Both the position numbers and the translations under genes were made by a program. From an uncultured Oscillospiraceae bacterium (GTDB lineage: Bacteria > Bacillota > Clostridia > Oscillospirales > Acutalibacteraceae), in NCBI GenBank assembly GCA_958448165.1, contig CAUDCW010000006.1:62001-126000 (forward strand): a stretch of DNA of 64,000 nt. The letters run 5' to 3'. Below are positions 49,852 to 58,424 of the stretch, piece by piece. Below the pieces are notes generated by a model. The model searched no databases, was not told where the DNA came from, and saw nothing but the letters and a program-made list of their open reading frames with translations. How positions within the stretch are numbered: the stretch's first letter is position 1; every line of letters starts with the position of its first letter.

Positions 49852-51098
49852 GCAGAACCGTTGTCGTGATCGGTGCCGGTGCCGCAGGAATGATGGCGGC
49901 GCATTTTGCCGCCCAAAACGGAGCAAGAGTTATATTGCTTGAAAAGAATAAAAAACCCTGCCGCAAGGTGATGATAACCGGCAAGGGCAGGTGCAATGTC
50001 ACCAACAATTCATCACCAGACAATATTATCTCAAAAACGCCGACAAACGGCAGATTCCTATACAGTGCAGTGAGCTTTTTTACACCGCAGGACACGATGG
50101 ATTTTTTTGAAGCCGCAGGAGTTGACCTTAAAACAGAGCGTGGCAACAGGGTTTTTCCCTGCTCAGACAAAGCGGCTGATATTGTTGACGCACTGCTTCA
50201 GACGGTAAAAAAAGATGGCTGCACAATCTTAACGGAAAAGCAGGCGCAGAGCCTTATCATTGACGGTGATAGGATAAGCGGCGTAAGGCTTACGGACGGA
50301 GAAGCCGTAAAAGCTGACAGAGTGATAATAGCCTGCGGAGGTGCATCATACCCAAGAACAGGCTCAACGGGCGACGGATATGGGCTTGCAAAACAGGCAG
50401 GGCATACGATAAAGGATATCAAGCCGTCGCTTGTACCGATTGAGTGCAAGGGTGATATGTGCGCAAAACTTCAGGGCTTGTCGCTGAAAAACGTGAATTT
50501 CTCGGTGTATTTCAAAAACGGCAAAAAGCCGGTGTTTTCCGAGCTCGGTGAGCTTATTTTTACTCATTTCGGCTTGAGCGGTCCGCTGGTACTGAGTGCG
50601 TCATCGCATATGAAAAAGGGCGATATAGAGGACTACGGCTTTTTTATCGACCTTAAGCCGGGTCTTGATATTGACGCACTTGATAAAAGACTGATGCGTG
50701 ATTTTGAGGAATTCTGCAATAAGGATTTTTCAAATTCTCTCGGAAAGCTTTTGCCATCAAAGCTCATTCCTGTTATAATAGAGATGTCGGGCATACCGGC
50801 AGCAGAAAAATGCAACAGCATCACAAAGCAGCAGCGCAGACAGCTTGCAGAGCTTTTAAAAAAACTGCCTATAGCACCTCTGCGTTTTCGCCCGATTGAC
50901 GAGGCTATAATAACCTCGGGAGGGGTCAGCACCAAGGAAATTAACCCTAAAACAATGGAGTCAAAGCTTGTAGGCGGACTTTACTTTGCAGGAGAGGTCA
51001 TTGACGTTGACGCCTACACGGGCGGCTATAACCTGCAGATTGCATTTTCAACAGGCGCTCTTGCCGGTCGTGGCTGTGAGCTTGACGATTTTGATTGA
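49848..51098 (+). CDS. HI0933/YhiN-family FAD-dependent oxidoreductase
   Basis: A 416-residue flavoprotein with an N-terminal FAD-binding GAGAAGMMAAHFAAQNG, KVMITGKGRCNVTN, the second nucleotide motif RVIIACGGASYPRTGSTGDG and the C-terminal GGLYFAGEVIDVDAYTGGYN. The family is widespread; its substrate is not established. The start overlaps the RpiR gene by four bases. Confidence 0.93.
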   Translation: MSRTVVVIGAGAAGMMAAHFAAQNGARVILLEKNKKPCRKVMITGKGRCNVTNNSSPDNIISKTPTNGRFLYSAVSFFTPQDTMDFFEAAGVDLKTERGNRVFPCSDKAADIVDALLQTVKKDGCTILTEKQAQSLIIDGDRISGVRLTDGEAVKADRVIIACGGASYPRTGSTGDGYGLAKQAGHTIKDIKPSLVPIECKGDMCAKLQGLSLKNVNFSVYFKNGKKPVFSELGELIFTHFGLSGPLVLSASSHMKKGDIEDYGFFIDLKPGLDIDALDKRLMRDFEEFCNKDFSNSLGKLLPSKLIPVIIEMSGIPAAEKCNSITKQQRRQLAELLKKLPIAPLRFRPIDEAIITSGGVSTKEINPKTMESKLVGGLYFAGEVIDVDAYTGGYNLQIAFSTGALAGRGCELDDFD

Positions 51099-51117
51099 TT
51101 TTTATAGGAGGAACAGT

Positions 51118-51786
51118 ATGATTTCTGTTGCGATAGACGGTCCTGCCGGAGCAGGCAAAAGCACAATTGCAAAAATGGCGGCAAAACGCCTTAATTTTAT
51201 ATATGTCGATACGGGTGCGCTTTACAGAACGCTCGGTTACGGCGCTTATATCGGCAAGGTGGATATACAAAACGAAGCCGAGCTTGAAAGCTACCTCAAC
51301 AGCAGTACGGTCGAGTTGAAATTCATTGACGGCGAGCAAAGGGTTTTCCTCAACGGCGACGATGTGTCGGACAAGATACGCACACCGCAGATGGGCACTG
51401 CGGCGTCCGAAATTTCGGCAATACCGAGGGTGAGGGAATATCTGCTTGAAATGCAGAGAGGCTTGGCAAAAACAAACAATGTGATTATGGACGGCAGGGA
51501 TATCGGCACTGTTGTGCTGCCGAATGCCGAGGTCAAGATTTTTCTCACGGCATCGCCCGAGTGCCGTGCAAAAAGACGACTGAAGGATTTTCAGCAAAAG
51601 GGAGAGGCTGTTGATTATGACGAGGTTCTGCGGCTCATAATAGAAAGGGATTATCAGGATTCTCACCGCAAGATTGCGCCGCTAAAGCCGGCAGATGACG
51701 GCATTGTCGTTGACACCTCCGATCTTGATTTGGAGCAGTCTGTCGATAAAATTATGTCTGTTATTGCAGACAGAACAGGAAAGTAA
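51118..51786 (+). CDS. cmk: Cytidylate kinase
   Basis: Phosphorylates CMP and dCMP. A 222-residue P-loop kinase: VAIDGPAGAGKSTIAK at the N-terminus, DTGALYRTLGY, GRDIGTVVLPNAEVKIFLTAS and the lid RRLKDFQQKG. ATG 51118 follows TAGGAGG; the longer frame overlaps the flavoprotein. First gene of the conserved cmk-plsC-ispH/rpsA cluster. Confidence 0.95.
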   Translation: MISVAIDGPAGAGKSTIAKMAAKRLNFIYVDTGALYRTLGYGAYIGKVDIQNEAELESYLNSSTVELKFIDGEQRVFLNGDDVSDKIRTPQMGTAASEISAIPRVREYLLEMQRGLAKTNNVIMDGRDIGTVVLPNAEVKIFLTASPECRAKRRLKDFQQKGEAVDYDEVLRLIIERDYQDSHRKIAPLKPADDGIVVDTSDLDLEQSVDKIMSVIADRTGK

Positions 51787-51816
51787 CCGAAACAAATCTT
51801 CGGCTGAGGTGAAGAA

Positions 51817-52437
51817 ATGAAAGAGAAAAAACCGTTTATATTCAAGCTTGCAAGGGTGGTCTGCACGCCGCTTTTCAAGCTGCTTTACAGATATGAAATA
51901 ACCAACAGGAACAACATTCCGCCTGAGGGCGGCTATGTGCTTGCCTGCAATCATCAGTCCTATACCGATCCGGTGCTTTTAAACATCGGGCAGAAGAGAA
52001 TGATACATTTTATGGCTAAGGAAGAGCTTTTCCGCAACAAATTCTTTTCTGCGCTTATCCGTTCGCTCGGCGCATTTCCCGTCCACAGGGGCGGCACAGG
52101 CGACCGGACTGCGATAAACAATGCGCAAAAGCTTTTGTCCGACGGCAGAGTGCTGGGGATTTTCCCGGAGGGAAAAAGAAGCAAAACAGGCGAGCTTTTA
52201 AAGCTTCGTGCCGGTGCCGTAATGCTGGCTTCGCAGTGCGGTGTTCCGATTGTGCCTGCCTGCATCACGGCAAAGGGCGGCAAGATAAAAATGTTCAACA
52301 AGACAAAAATCACCTATGGCGACCCGATAAGCTGTGAAGAGCTGGGCATAAAAGAGGGCACGGGCAAGGAGCTGAGAGAAGCGACAAAAATACTTTCCGA
52401 AAAGATTGCCGCAATACGCGAAAAAGACAAATTCTGA
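51817..52437 (+). CDS. plsC: 1-acyl-sn-glycerol-3-phosphate acyltransferase
   Basis: A 206-residue PlsC-type acyltransferase that makes phosphatidic acid at the membrane. It has the catalytic NHQSYTDP (H-x4-D), GAFPVHRGG, and FPEGKRSKTG. GAGGTG precedes the ATG. Position between cmk and ispH is typical of clostridia. Confidence 0.93.
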   Translation: MKEKKPFIFKLARVVCTPLFKLLYRYEITNRNNIPPEGGYVLACNHQSYTDPVLLNIGQKRMIHFMAKEELFRNKFFSALIRSLGAFPVHRGGTGDRTAINNAQKLLSDGRVLGIFPEGKRSKTGELLKLRAGAVMLASQCGVPIVPACITAKGGKIKMFNKTKITYGDPISCEELGIKEGTGKELREATKILSEKIAAIREKDKF

Positions 52438-52446
52438 GGTGATTAG

Positions 52447-54468
52447 GTGACAACAATTACTCTTGCAAAAACAGCGGGCTTCTGCTTTGGCGTGAACCGT
52501 GCCGTAAATATGGTTTATAAGCTTGTTGAAAACAACAACAAGGTCTGCACCCTCGGTCCTATCATACATAATGCGCAGATGGTGAGCGAGTTTGCCGCCA
52601 AAGGCGTGCGCATTGTTGAAAGCCCCGAGCAGGTACTGCCCGATGAAACTGTTGTGATTCGCTCACACGGCGTCGGCGCAGAGGTCTATGAAACAATAAA
52701 AGAGCTGGGGCTTAACAGCGCAGACGCAACCTGCCCGTTTGTTGCAAAGATTCACAAAACAGTCAGGGAACGCTCACAGCTCGGCGATGTGATTCTGATA
52801 GTCGGGGACAAAAATCATCCCGAGGTTGTCGGCATACAGAACCATTGTCTTGGTGAAAATCACACCGTTAAAACGCCGGAGGAAATTGAAGAACTGGCAA
52901 TTAAATTTCCTTATCTGAAAAATAAACCGATTTCGGTTGTCGCTCAAACAACTTTTGACATAAATTTATGGGAAAAATGTTCTAAAACGATAAAAAAGGT
53001 ATATACAAATTCGATTTTATTTGGTACAATATGTAATGCTACGACTGATAGGCAGACAGAAGCAGCGCAATTGTCACAGCAATCGGATTTTATGGTTGTA
53101 ATCGGTGACCGCAGCAGTTCAAACACCTGCAAGCTTTACAACATTTGCAAAAGCTATTGTGAAAACACCGTGCTTGCACAGACCAAAGACGACATTTTGC
53201 CGCAAATGGTTTTGAGTGCCAAAAAAATCGGCGTAACTGCGGGGGCTTCTGCGCCTGCAAGGATAATAAAGGAGGTACTGGATAACATGACAGACATTTT
53301 AAACAATTCCAGTGAAACAAACAACGAAAATGCAGAGAACAACTTTGCTGAGATGCTCGAGGAGAATCTCAAAAGCTTAAATACAGATGGGAGGGTACAG
53401 GGCGTAGTCGAGAGAATTACCCCTAACGAGGTTTTTGTTGATGTTGGCAGAAAGCAAGCCGGCGTTATTAAGTTTGACGAGCTTACAAACGATCCGAACG
53501 CAAAAATCGAAGATCTCGTTAAGGTTGGCGACACTCTTGATTTGCTCATTATGCGTACCAACGACCAGGAGGGCGTTATTATGCTTTCCAAGAAGCGTGT
53601 TGACGCTTTGAAGGGTTGGGATACTATTGTGGCAGCCGGCGAGTCTAACGAGGTTCTTAAGGGCGTTGTAACAGACGTTATCAAGGGAGGCGTTCTGGTT
53701 GCTTCAAACGGTATGAAGATTTTTGTTCCTGCTTCACAGGCGACACTCACAAGAAGCGAGTCGCTTGACGGACTTCTCAAGAAAGAAGTAAGCTTCAGAA
53801 TTATTGACGTTGACCAGAAGAGAAGAAGAGCTGTCGGCTCTATCAGATCTGTCCTCAAGGAAGAAAACGACAAGATCAAGGAAGAGTTCTGGAAGAACTG
53901 CGAGGTTGGCAAGGTTTATACAGGCGTTGTTAAATCTCTCACATCATACGGCGCATTTGTTGATATCGGCGGCGTTGACGGTATGATCCACATCAGCGAG
54001 CTTTCATGGAGCAGAATCAAGCATCCGTCAGAGGTTGTAAATGTTGGCGACACTGTTGAGGTTTACGTTAAGGATATCGACACAGAGAAGGGCAACATTT
54101 CTCTTGGCTACAAGAAGAGCGAGGACAACCCGTGGGAGATTCTCAAGAGAGATTATCCGGTTGGCACAGTTGTTGAGGCTCAGGTTGTCGGTATGGTATC
54201 ATTCGGCGCATTTGCAAGAATTCTGCCGGGCATCGACGGACTTATCCACATTTCTCAGATTGCAGACCGCAGAATTGAGAAGCCGCAGGACGAGCTGACA
54301 GTTGGTCAGGTTGTTAAGGCTAAGATCACTGCGATTGACTTTGACAAGAAGAGAGTAAGCCTTTCAATCAGAGCTCTTATTGATGACGAAAAGGCTCAGC
54401 AGGCTGATGAGGCTGACGAGGTTGTAGCGTCAACCGAGGAAGCACCGGCTGAGGAAACTGCTGAATAA
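52447..54468 (+). CDS. Bifunctional HMBPP reductase (IspH) / ribosomal protein S1 fusion
   Basis: Residues 1-280 are IspH, the [4Fe-4S] enzyme that makes IPP and DMAPP: cluster cysteines in TAGFCFGVNRAV, DATCPFV and GTICNATTDRQ. Residues about 310-660 carry four S1 RNA-binding repeats (GVVERITPNEVFVDVGRK; GVVTDVIKGGVLVA; GVVKSLTSYGAFVDIGGVDG; AQVVGMVSFGAFARILPGIDG), followed by an acidic tail. The fusion is characteristic of clostridia and is not a misassembly. The start is GTG 52447 with GAGGTG upstream. The S1 half has stronger codon bias than the IspH half, as expected for a ribosomal protein. Confidence 0.95.
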   Translation: MTTITLAKTAGFCFGVNRAVNMVYKLVENNNKVCTLGPIIHNAQMVSEFAAKGVRIVESPEQVLPDETVVIRSHGVGAEVYETIKELGLNSADATCPFVAKIHKTVRERSQLGDVILIVGDKNHPEVVGIQNHCLGENHTVKTPEEIEELAIKFPYLKNKPISVVAQTTFDINLWEKCSKTIKKVYTNSILFGTICNATTDRQTEAAQLSQQSDFMVVIGDRSSSNTCKLYNICKSYCENTVLAQTKDDILPQMVLSAKKIGVTAGASAPARIIKEVLDNMTDILNNSSETNNENAENNFAEMLEENLKSLNTDGRVQGVVERITPNEVFVDVGRKQAGVIKFDELTNDPNAKIEDLVKVGDTLDLLIMRTNDQEGVIMLSKKRVDALKGWDTIVAAGESNEVLKGVVTDVIKGGVLVASNGMKIFVPASQATLTRSESLDGLLKKEVSFRIIDVDQKRRRAVGSIRSVLKEENDKIKEEFWKNCEVGKVYTGVVKSLTSYGAFVDIGGVDGMIHISELSWSRIKHPSEVVNVGDTVEVYVKDIDTEKGNISLGYKKSEDNPWEILKRDYPVGTVVEAQVVGMVSFGAFARILPGIDGLIHISQIADRRIEKPQDELTVGQVVKAKITAIDFDKKRVSLSIRALIDDEKAQQADEADEVVASTEEAPAEETAE

Positions 54469-54482
54469 TAATCAAAGCTTTT

Positions 54483-54514
54483 AAAGCGGCGGATTATTCC
54501 GCCGCTTTTTTGCA
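54483..54514 (+). terminator. Terminator of the cmk-plsC-ispH/rpsA operon
   Basis: AAAGCGGCGGA (54483-54493) pairs with TCCGCCGCTTT (54498-54508), followed by Ts. Confidence 0.92.
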
Positions 54515-54533
54515 TCCTTGAAAAAAACGGTAT

Positions 54534-54575
54534 CTTACCGTCAAAATCTTACCGTCAAATGACCCGTCAAATGAC
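54534..54575 (+). repeat. Short direct repeats upstream of the first transglutaminase gene
   Basis: CCGTCAAA occurs three times (54538, 54552, 54564). The last two copies form a perfect 12-bp tandem, CCGTCAAATGAC. The block ends 20 bp before the -35 element, where an activator would bind. Confidence 0.6.
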
Positions 54576-54594
54576 ACAAAAATGCAAATTGCTA

Positions 54595-54623
54595 TTGGAA
54601 ATACGCAGAAATTATGGTAGTAT
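54595..54623 (+). promoter_or_regulatory. Promoter of the first transglutaminase-dockerin gene
   Basis: TTGGAA (54595-54600), 17 bases, TAGTAT (54618-54623). The sequence AAAAATGCAAAT just upstream recurs before the second paralogue. Confidence 0.6.
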
Positions 54624-54644
54624 GTTGTCAGAGGTGAGTATGTA

Positions 54645-56150
54645 ATGAAAAGAAAACTTAGAACTGCCGTTTGTCTGGGACTCACTGCATTTGTGATGAT
54701 TTCCTGTATAAGCGGTGTATCAGCAGTTACTGACGACAAAATTCTGTCAAGCGGTATCGTAGCCGTTGACCCGTCAAAGGTGACCGATGATTTTTTGTTG
54801 CTTTCGGGTGCAACAGAGTATGAGCAGAATATTATAGACGCTGCCAATGCGATAAAAGCAGGAGCAGCCGAGTTTAAGGAAAGCGTCAATATTTCAAAAT
54901 ACAATATTAACAAAGCCGACGTAAAAACTCTTTTTAATTATCTGCGCTTTGAAAATCCGCAGCTTATCAATGTTGCCAACAATTTCAGCTACAACTATTA
55001 TTCAAACGGAGTTATCTGCGATTTTTATATCAACTATATTTTTACAGCAGGTGAAAAGAATAAATACTTCACTCCGTTCAACAAGGCTGTTGACGAAATT
55101 GTAAAGCAGGCTGAAAAGCAGCCGACTGATTTTCTCAAGGCTCTTTATGTGCACGATTATATCATAGCTAACAACGAATATGCCAAAGAGGTGTATGACA
55201 ACCCCGACTCGGTGTCGGAATTTGTTTATAACGCCTACGGTGCTCTTGTTGACAGGCGTTCAGTGTGTCAGGGCTACAGTATGGCATATAAGGCGATAAT
55301 GGACAAGCTTAATATTCCGGTGAATTTTGCCTTGAGCGAAGAGATGAACCACCTGTGGAACACTGTGACTATCGGCGGCAAAACGTATCACGTTGACCTG
55401 ACATACGACGACCCGGTGCCAGATATTCAGGGCAATGTCGGTCACTCAAACTTTTTATGCACCGATAAAGAGATAACGGCGACGGCACATTCATCGTGGA
55501 CAACCCCAAGTACAATTTCAGGCACTTCATATCCCGACAGATTCTGGGATGATATAAGGTCAAAAATATGCATAAACGGCAACGAGGTTATCTATGCCGC
55601 ATATAATTCAACAAACAAATCGTACCTTGAACGCCGCAATCTGACAACAAATAAAGCATCGACTGTTAAAAGCTCTCTGAACGGAGTCCGCTGGCTGACG
55701 CCGAGCGGCACAAAGTATTATACCGCCTGCCTCAGTCGGATTGAGCTTGTCGGTGATGTGCTTTATTATTCTTTGCCGGACGGAGTAAATGCGATAGCAG
55801 TTGACGGAAGCGACGACCAGAGAGTTTACACTCTGCCCGCTTCTGCAAACGGTCAATTATTCGGCTTTGTGCAGAAGAACGGTAAATTCTACGGTGATTT
55901 ATCCGTTGAACCGGGTGTAAACAGCAAGGTGTTTGAGCTTGCGCTTTCCGAGTTCAAGCGTTCCGTTGTTCCCGGTGATGTCACCGGCGACGGTGTAGTG
56001 GCAATGCTTGACGCTATTATGACCCAGAAGTACGCTTTGTCGTTTTTAACACCTGACGAAAAGGTGATAAAAGCCGGCGATATGAACGGCGACGGAGTAA
56101 TAACGGTTTACGATGCGTTGCTTATACAGAAAAAAGTGCTTGCAATGTAA
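54645..56150 (+). CDS. Secreted transglutaminase-like protein with C-terminal type I dockerin (copy 1)
   Basis: A 501-residue secreted protein. The signal peptide is KLRTAVCLGLTAFVMISCIS-GVSA; MISC is a poor lipobox, so lipidation is possible but unlikely. Residues about 150-260 hold a transglutaminase-like fold with Cys208 (RSVCQGYSM), His236 (MNHLWNTV) and Asp251 (YHVDLTYDD), so a catalytic triad is present; the family includes proteases and crosslinking enzymes. A beta-rich region follows. The C-terminus is a complete two-segment dockerin (GDVTGDGVVAMLDAI and GDMNGDGVITVYDAL), which should attach it to a cohesin. Cohesins are not encoded here. Confidence 0.88.
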   Translation: MKRKLRTAVCLGLTAFVMISCISGVSAVTDDKILSSGIVAVDPSKVTDDFLLLSGATEYEQNIIDAANAIKAGAAEFKESVNISKYNINKADVKTLFNYLRFENPQLINVANNFSYNYYSNGVICDFYINYIFTAGEKNKYFTPFNKAVDEIVKQAEKQPTDFLKALYVHDYIIANNEYAKEVYDNPDSVSEFVYNAYGALVDRRSVCQGYSMAYKAIMDKLNIPVNFALSEEMNHLWNTVTIGGKTYHVDLTYDDPVPDIQGNVGHSNFLCTDKEITATAHSSWTTPSTISGTSYPDRFWDDIRSKICINGNEVIYAAYNSTNKSYLERRNLTTNKASTVKSSLNGVRWLTPSGTKYYTACLSRIELVGDVLYYSLPDGVNAIAVDGSDDQRVYTLPASANGQLFGFVQKNGKFYGDLSVEPGVNSKVFELALSEFKRSVVPGDVTGDGVVAMLDAIMTQKYALSFLTPDEKVIKAGDMNGDGVITVYDALLIQKKVLAM

Positions 56151-56174
56151 AATAAATCAATCTGAATTAAGTGC

Positions 56175-56209
56175 GTGACTGCCGATAGCTTCGGCGGTCA
56201 CATTTTTTT
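56175..56209 (+). terminator. Terminator between the transglutaminase paralogues
   Basis: GTGACTGCCGA (56175-56185) pairs with TCGGCGGTCAC (56191-56201, one G-T pair), followed by seven Ts. Confidence 0.85.
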
Positions 56210-56269
56210 GCACATAATACAATAGAGAAAATGCAGTGCTGTCAAATAGTACAAAAATGCAAATATCCA

Positions 56270-56298
56270 TTGAAAATATGTGGGGATTATGTTAATAT
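56270..56298 (+). promoter_or_regulatory. Promoter of the second transglutaminase-dockerin gene
   Basis: TTGAAA (56270-56275), 17 bases, TAATAT (56293-56298). The region from AAAAATGCAAAT to the -10 is alignable with the promoter of copy 1, so the duplication included the control region, but the CCGTCAAA repeats are absent. Confidence 0.65.
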
Positions 56299-56329
56299 TA
56301 TGTTAATATGTGATAGAGGAGAATGTGAA

Positions 56330-57835
56330 ATGAAAAGAAAGTTCAAAACAGCTGTTTGTCTTGGCTTGTCTGCGTTTGCGATGATATCCTGCATAAGCGG
56401 TGTATCTGCGGTCAATACTGATAAAATACTCTCAAGCCGTACAATAACCGTTGATCCTTCAAAGGTGTCTGATGATTTTCTTTTGCTGTCGGGCGCTCAG
56501 TCTGATGAGCAGGATTTAATCGACGCATCCAACGCAATAAAAGAAGCTGCGATCGAATTTGCAAGCAGTGTAAATATCACGGAATATAATATTGATGTAT
56601 CGGACGCAATGACTCTGTTTAATTATGTTCGCTATCAGAATCCGGAGCTTATCAATGTTTCCAATTCTGTCAGCTACAACTATTATTCAAACGGGGTTAT
56701 CTGCGATTTTTATCTTAATTATCTATTTACAGCCGACGAGAAGGATTCATATTTTACTCCGTTCAATGCGGTTGTTGACGATATTGTAAAGCAGGCGGAA
56801 AAGCAGCCGACTGATTTTCTGAAGGCGCTTTATGTTCACGATTATATTATCGCCAACAGTGAGTATGCGACCGAGATCTATGACCCGGTAGAAACAGTAT
56901 CGGGCTTTGTTTATAACGCATACGGCAATCTTGTTAACAGACGTGCTGTCTGTCAGGGCTACAGTATGGCATATAAGGTGATAATGGACAAGCTTAATAT
57001 ACCGGTGGACTTCGCCTCAAGCACAGAGATGAACCACATCTGGAATACAATGACTATTGACGGCAGCACATATCACGTCGATCTGACGTTTGACGATCCT
57101 GTGCCGGATATGCAGGGATATGTCGGTCACTCAAACTTCCTGTGCACAGATGAAGAAATAACGGCGACGGACCATTCGTCGTGGACCACCTCAAGCACGA
57201 TTTCAGCCGAATCTTATCCAAACAGGTTCTGGAAGGATATAACATCAAAAATCATTATTAGGGGCAACGAGGCTGTTTATGCCGCATACGATTCCACAAA
57301 AAAATCGTACCTTGAACGCCGCAATCTGACAACAAACGAAGCGTCTGTTATTGACAGTTCTCTGAACGGAATCCGCTGGCTGACATCAAGCGGTACATCG
57401 TATTTTGCAGGCTGCTTCAGCCGAATTGAGCTTGTCGGTGATGTGCTGTATTATTCACTCCCGGGCGGCGTCAATGCCATTACTATTTACGGTGACGACG
57501 ACCAGAGTGTTTATTCAGTTCCGGGGACTGCAACGGGCAGTATGTTTGGCTTTGTCAGTAGGGACGGAAAGTATTACGGTGAATTGACAACCTCCCCGAG
57601 TACGGACGGCGAGATTTCGGAAATTACACTTTCGGAATTCAAGCGGTCGGTGATACCGGGCGATGTCAACGGCGACGGTGTGCTGACAATGCTTGATGCA
57701 TTAATGGTACAGAAGCACACCGTACAACTTATCACGCTTGACGCAAACGCCTTTAAGGTGGCTGATATGAACGGTGACGGAAAAATCTCAATTATTGATG
57801 CTCTTATTCTTCAGCGAACCGTCCTGACAATGTAA
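56330..57835 (+). CDS. Secreted transglutaminase-like protein with C-terminal type I dockerin (copy 2)
   Basis: Same length (501 residues) and layout as copy 1, and roughly 70% identical by eye: signal peptide KFKTAVCLGLSAFAMISCIS-GVSA, catalytic Cys in RAVCQGYSM, His in MNHIWNTM, Asp in YHVDLTFDD, and two dockerin segments GDVNGDGVLTMLDAL and ADMNGDGKISIIDAL. ATG 56330 follows AGAGGAG; the upstream extension of the frame overlaps the promoter. The dockerin recognition residues differ between the copies (VAMLDAIMTQK against LTMLDALMVQK), so their cohesin preference may be similar but not identical. Confidence 0.88.
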   Translation: MKRKFKTAVCLGLSAFAMISCISGVSAVNTDKILSSRTITVDPSKVSDDFLLLSGAQSDEQDLIDASNAIKEAAIEFASSVNITEYNIDVSDAMTLFNYVRYQNPELINVSNSVSYNYYSNGVICDFYLNYLFTADEKDSYFTPFNAVVDDIVKQAEKQPTDFLKALYVHDYIIANSEYATEIYDPVETVSGFVYNAYGNLVNRRAVCQGYSMAYKVIMDKLNIPVDFASSTEMNHIWNTMTIDGSTYHVDLTFDDPVPDMQGYVGHSNFLCTDEEITATDHSSWTTSSTISAESYPNRFWKDITSKIIIRGNEAVYAAYDSTKKSYLERRNLTTNEASVIDSSLNGIRWLTSSGTSYFAGCFSRIELVGDVLYYSLPGGVNAITIYGDDDQSVYSVPGTATGSMFGFVSRDGKYYGELTTSPSTDGEISEITLSEFKRSVIPGDVNGDGVLTMLDALMVQKHTVQLITLDANAFKVADMNGDGKISIIDALILQRTVLTM

Positions 57836-57959
57836 CGGTGCGCCGGTGTTCAGCTTCGCTAAATAAGATGAAATTAATTCCTGACGGGATTTGTGAAATA
57901 TTTGCCTGCGACAAGTCTTAAGGTCGGCGTCCCTGTGCGACTCTTTGAATAAAAATTTT

Positions 57960-58046
57960 GGTCAAGTAAAATAAAACGAGGAAAAAGAATTTGAGCGTTT
58001 ACTTGGCACTTTATGCGTTGTAAGTGCATAAAGTGCCATTAAACGC
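57960..58046. repeat. Dispersed hairpin repeat, copy B (inverted)
   Basis: Reverse complement of copy A at 46378-46463 with only a few differences, all in the T-rich arm; the 13-bp stem is unchanged. No coding sequence. The rest of 57836-58345 has no gene. Confidence 0.82.
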
Positions 58047-58123
58047 CCGATGAATGTATGGAGTGGAAAGGGACTGTGGCAGATAGCTTGACAATCGTAC
58101 AAAGCCGAATGCACAGCGGGTTT

Positions 58124-58235
58124 CCAAAGGGCTTGCCCTTTGGTCGTTTTAACGATAGGGATTTTTAAGGGAAAGGAAATCGAAATCCTTTCCCTTAAAT
58201 CAGTTTTTGCTTACTTTTTTCTGAAAAAAAGTAAG
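58124..58235. repeat. Cluster of three perfect hairpins
   Basis: CCAAAGGGC/GCCCTTTGG (58124-58143), AAGGGAAAGGA/TCCTTTCCCTT (58167-58196) and CTTACTTTTTT/AAAAAAGTAAG (58210-58235) follow each other in a non-coding stretch. They may be the arms of a degenerate repetitive element. Confidence 0.6.
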
Positions 58236-58345
58236 TGCCTGCGCGGCATGAGCGCAAAAAAGTTTTAAATATAATAAAAATTAAAACGATATTATAAAAA
58301 CATACCGATGTGTGCAAACTTTTTTAATTCACATTTTATGCGCCA

Positions 58346-58386
58346 AACGGCTGTATTATCGCTCATTGATAATACAGCCGTTTTTT
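58346..58386. terminator. Strong hairpin terminator beyond sbcC
   Basis: AACGGCTGTATTATC (58346-58360) pairs perfectly with GATAATACAGCCGTT (58368-58382). Six Ts follow on the plus strand; on the minus strand only TTTGG follows. It can end sbcDC transcription 39 bp after the stop. Confidence 0.8.
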
Positions 58387-58424
58387 GCGGTTTGCCTGTT
58401 GCGGCAATCTGTTTTTGCTTTGTC

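Noticed and set aside
52447..54468. IspH-S1 fusion as an assembly error
   Set aside because: This fusion is known in clostridia, the junction is in frame, and the gene sits in its usual cmk-plsC context.
54645..54720. Lipoprotein signal in the transglutaminase proteins
   Set aside because: MISC lacks the usual Leu at -3, and a normal signal peptidase I site (VSA) follows; a dockerin protein is expected to be soluble.
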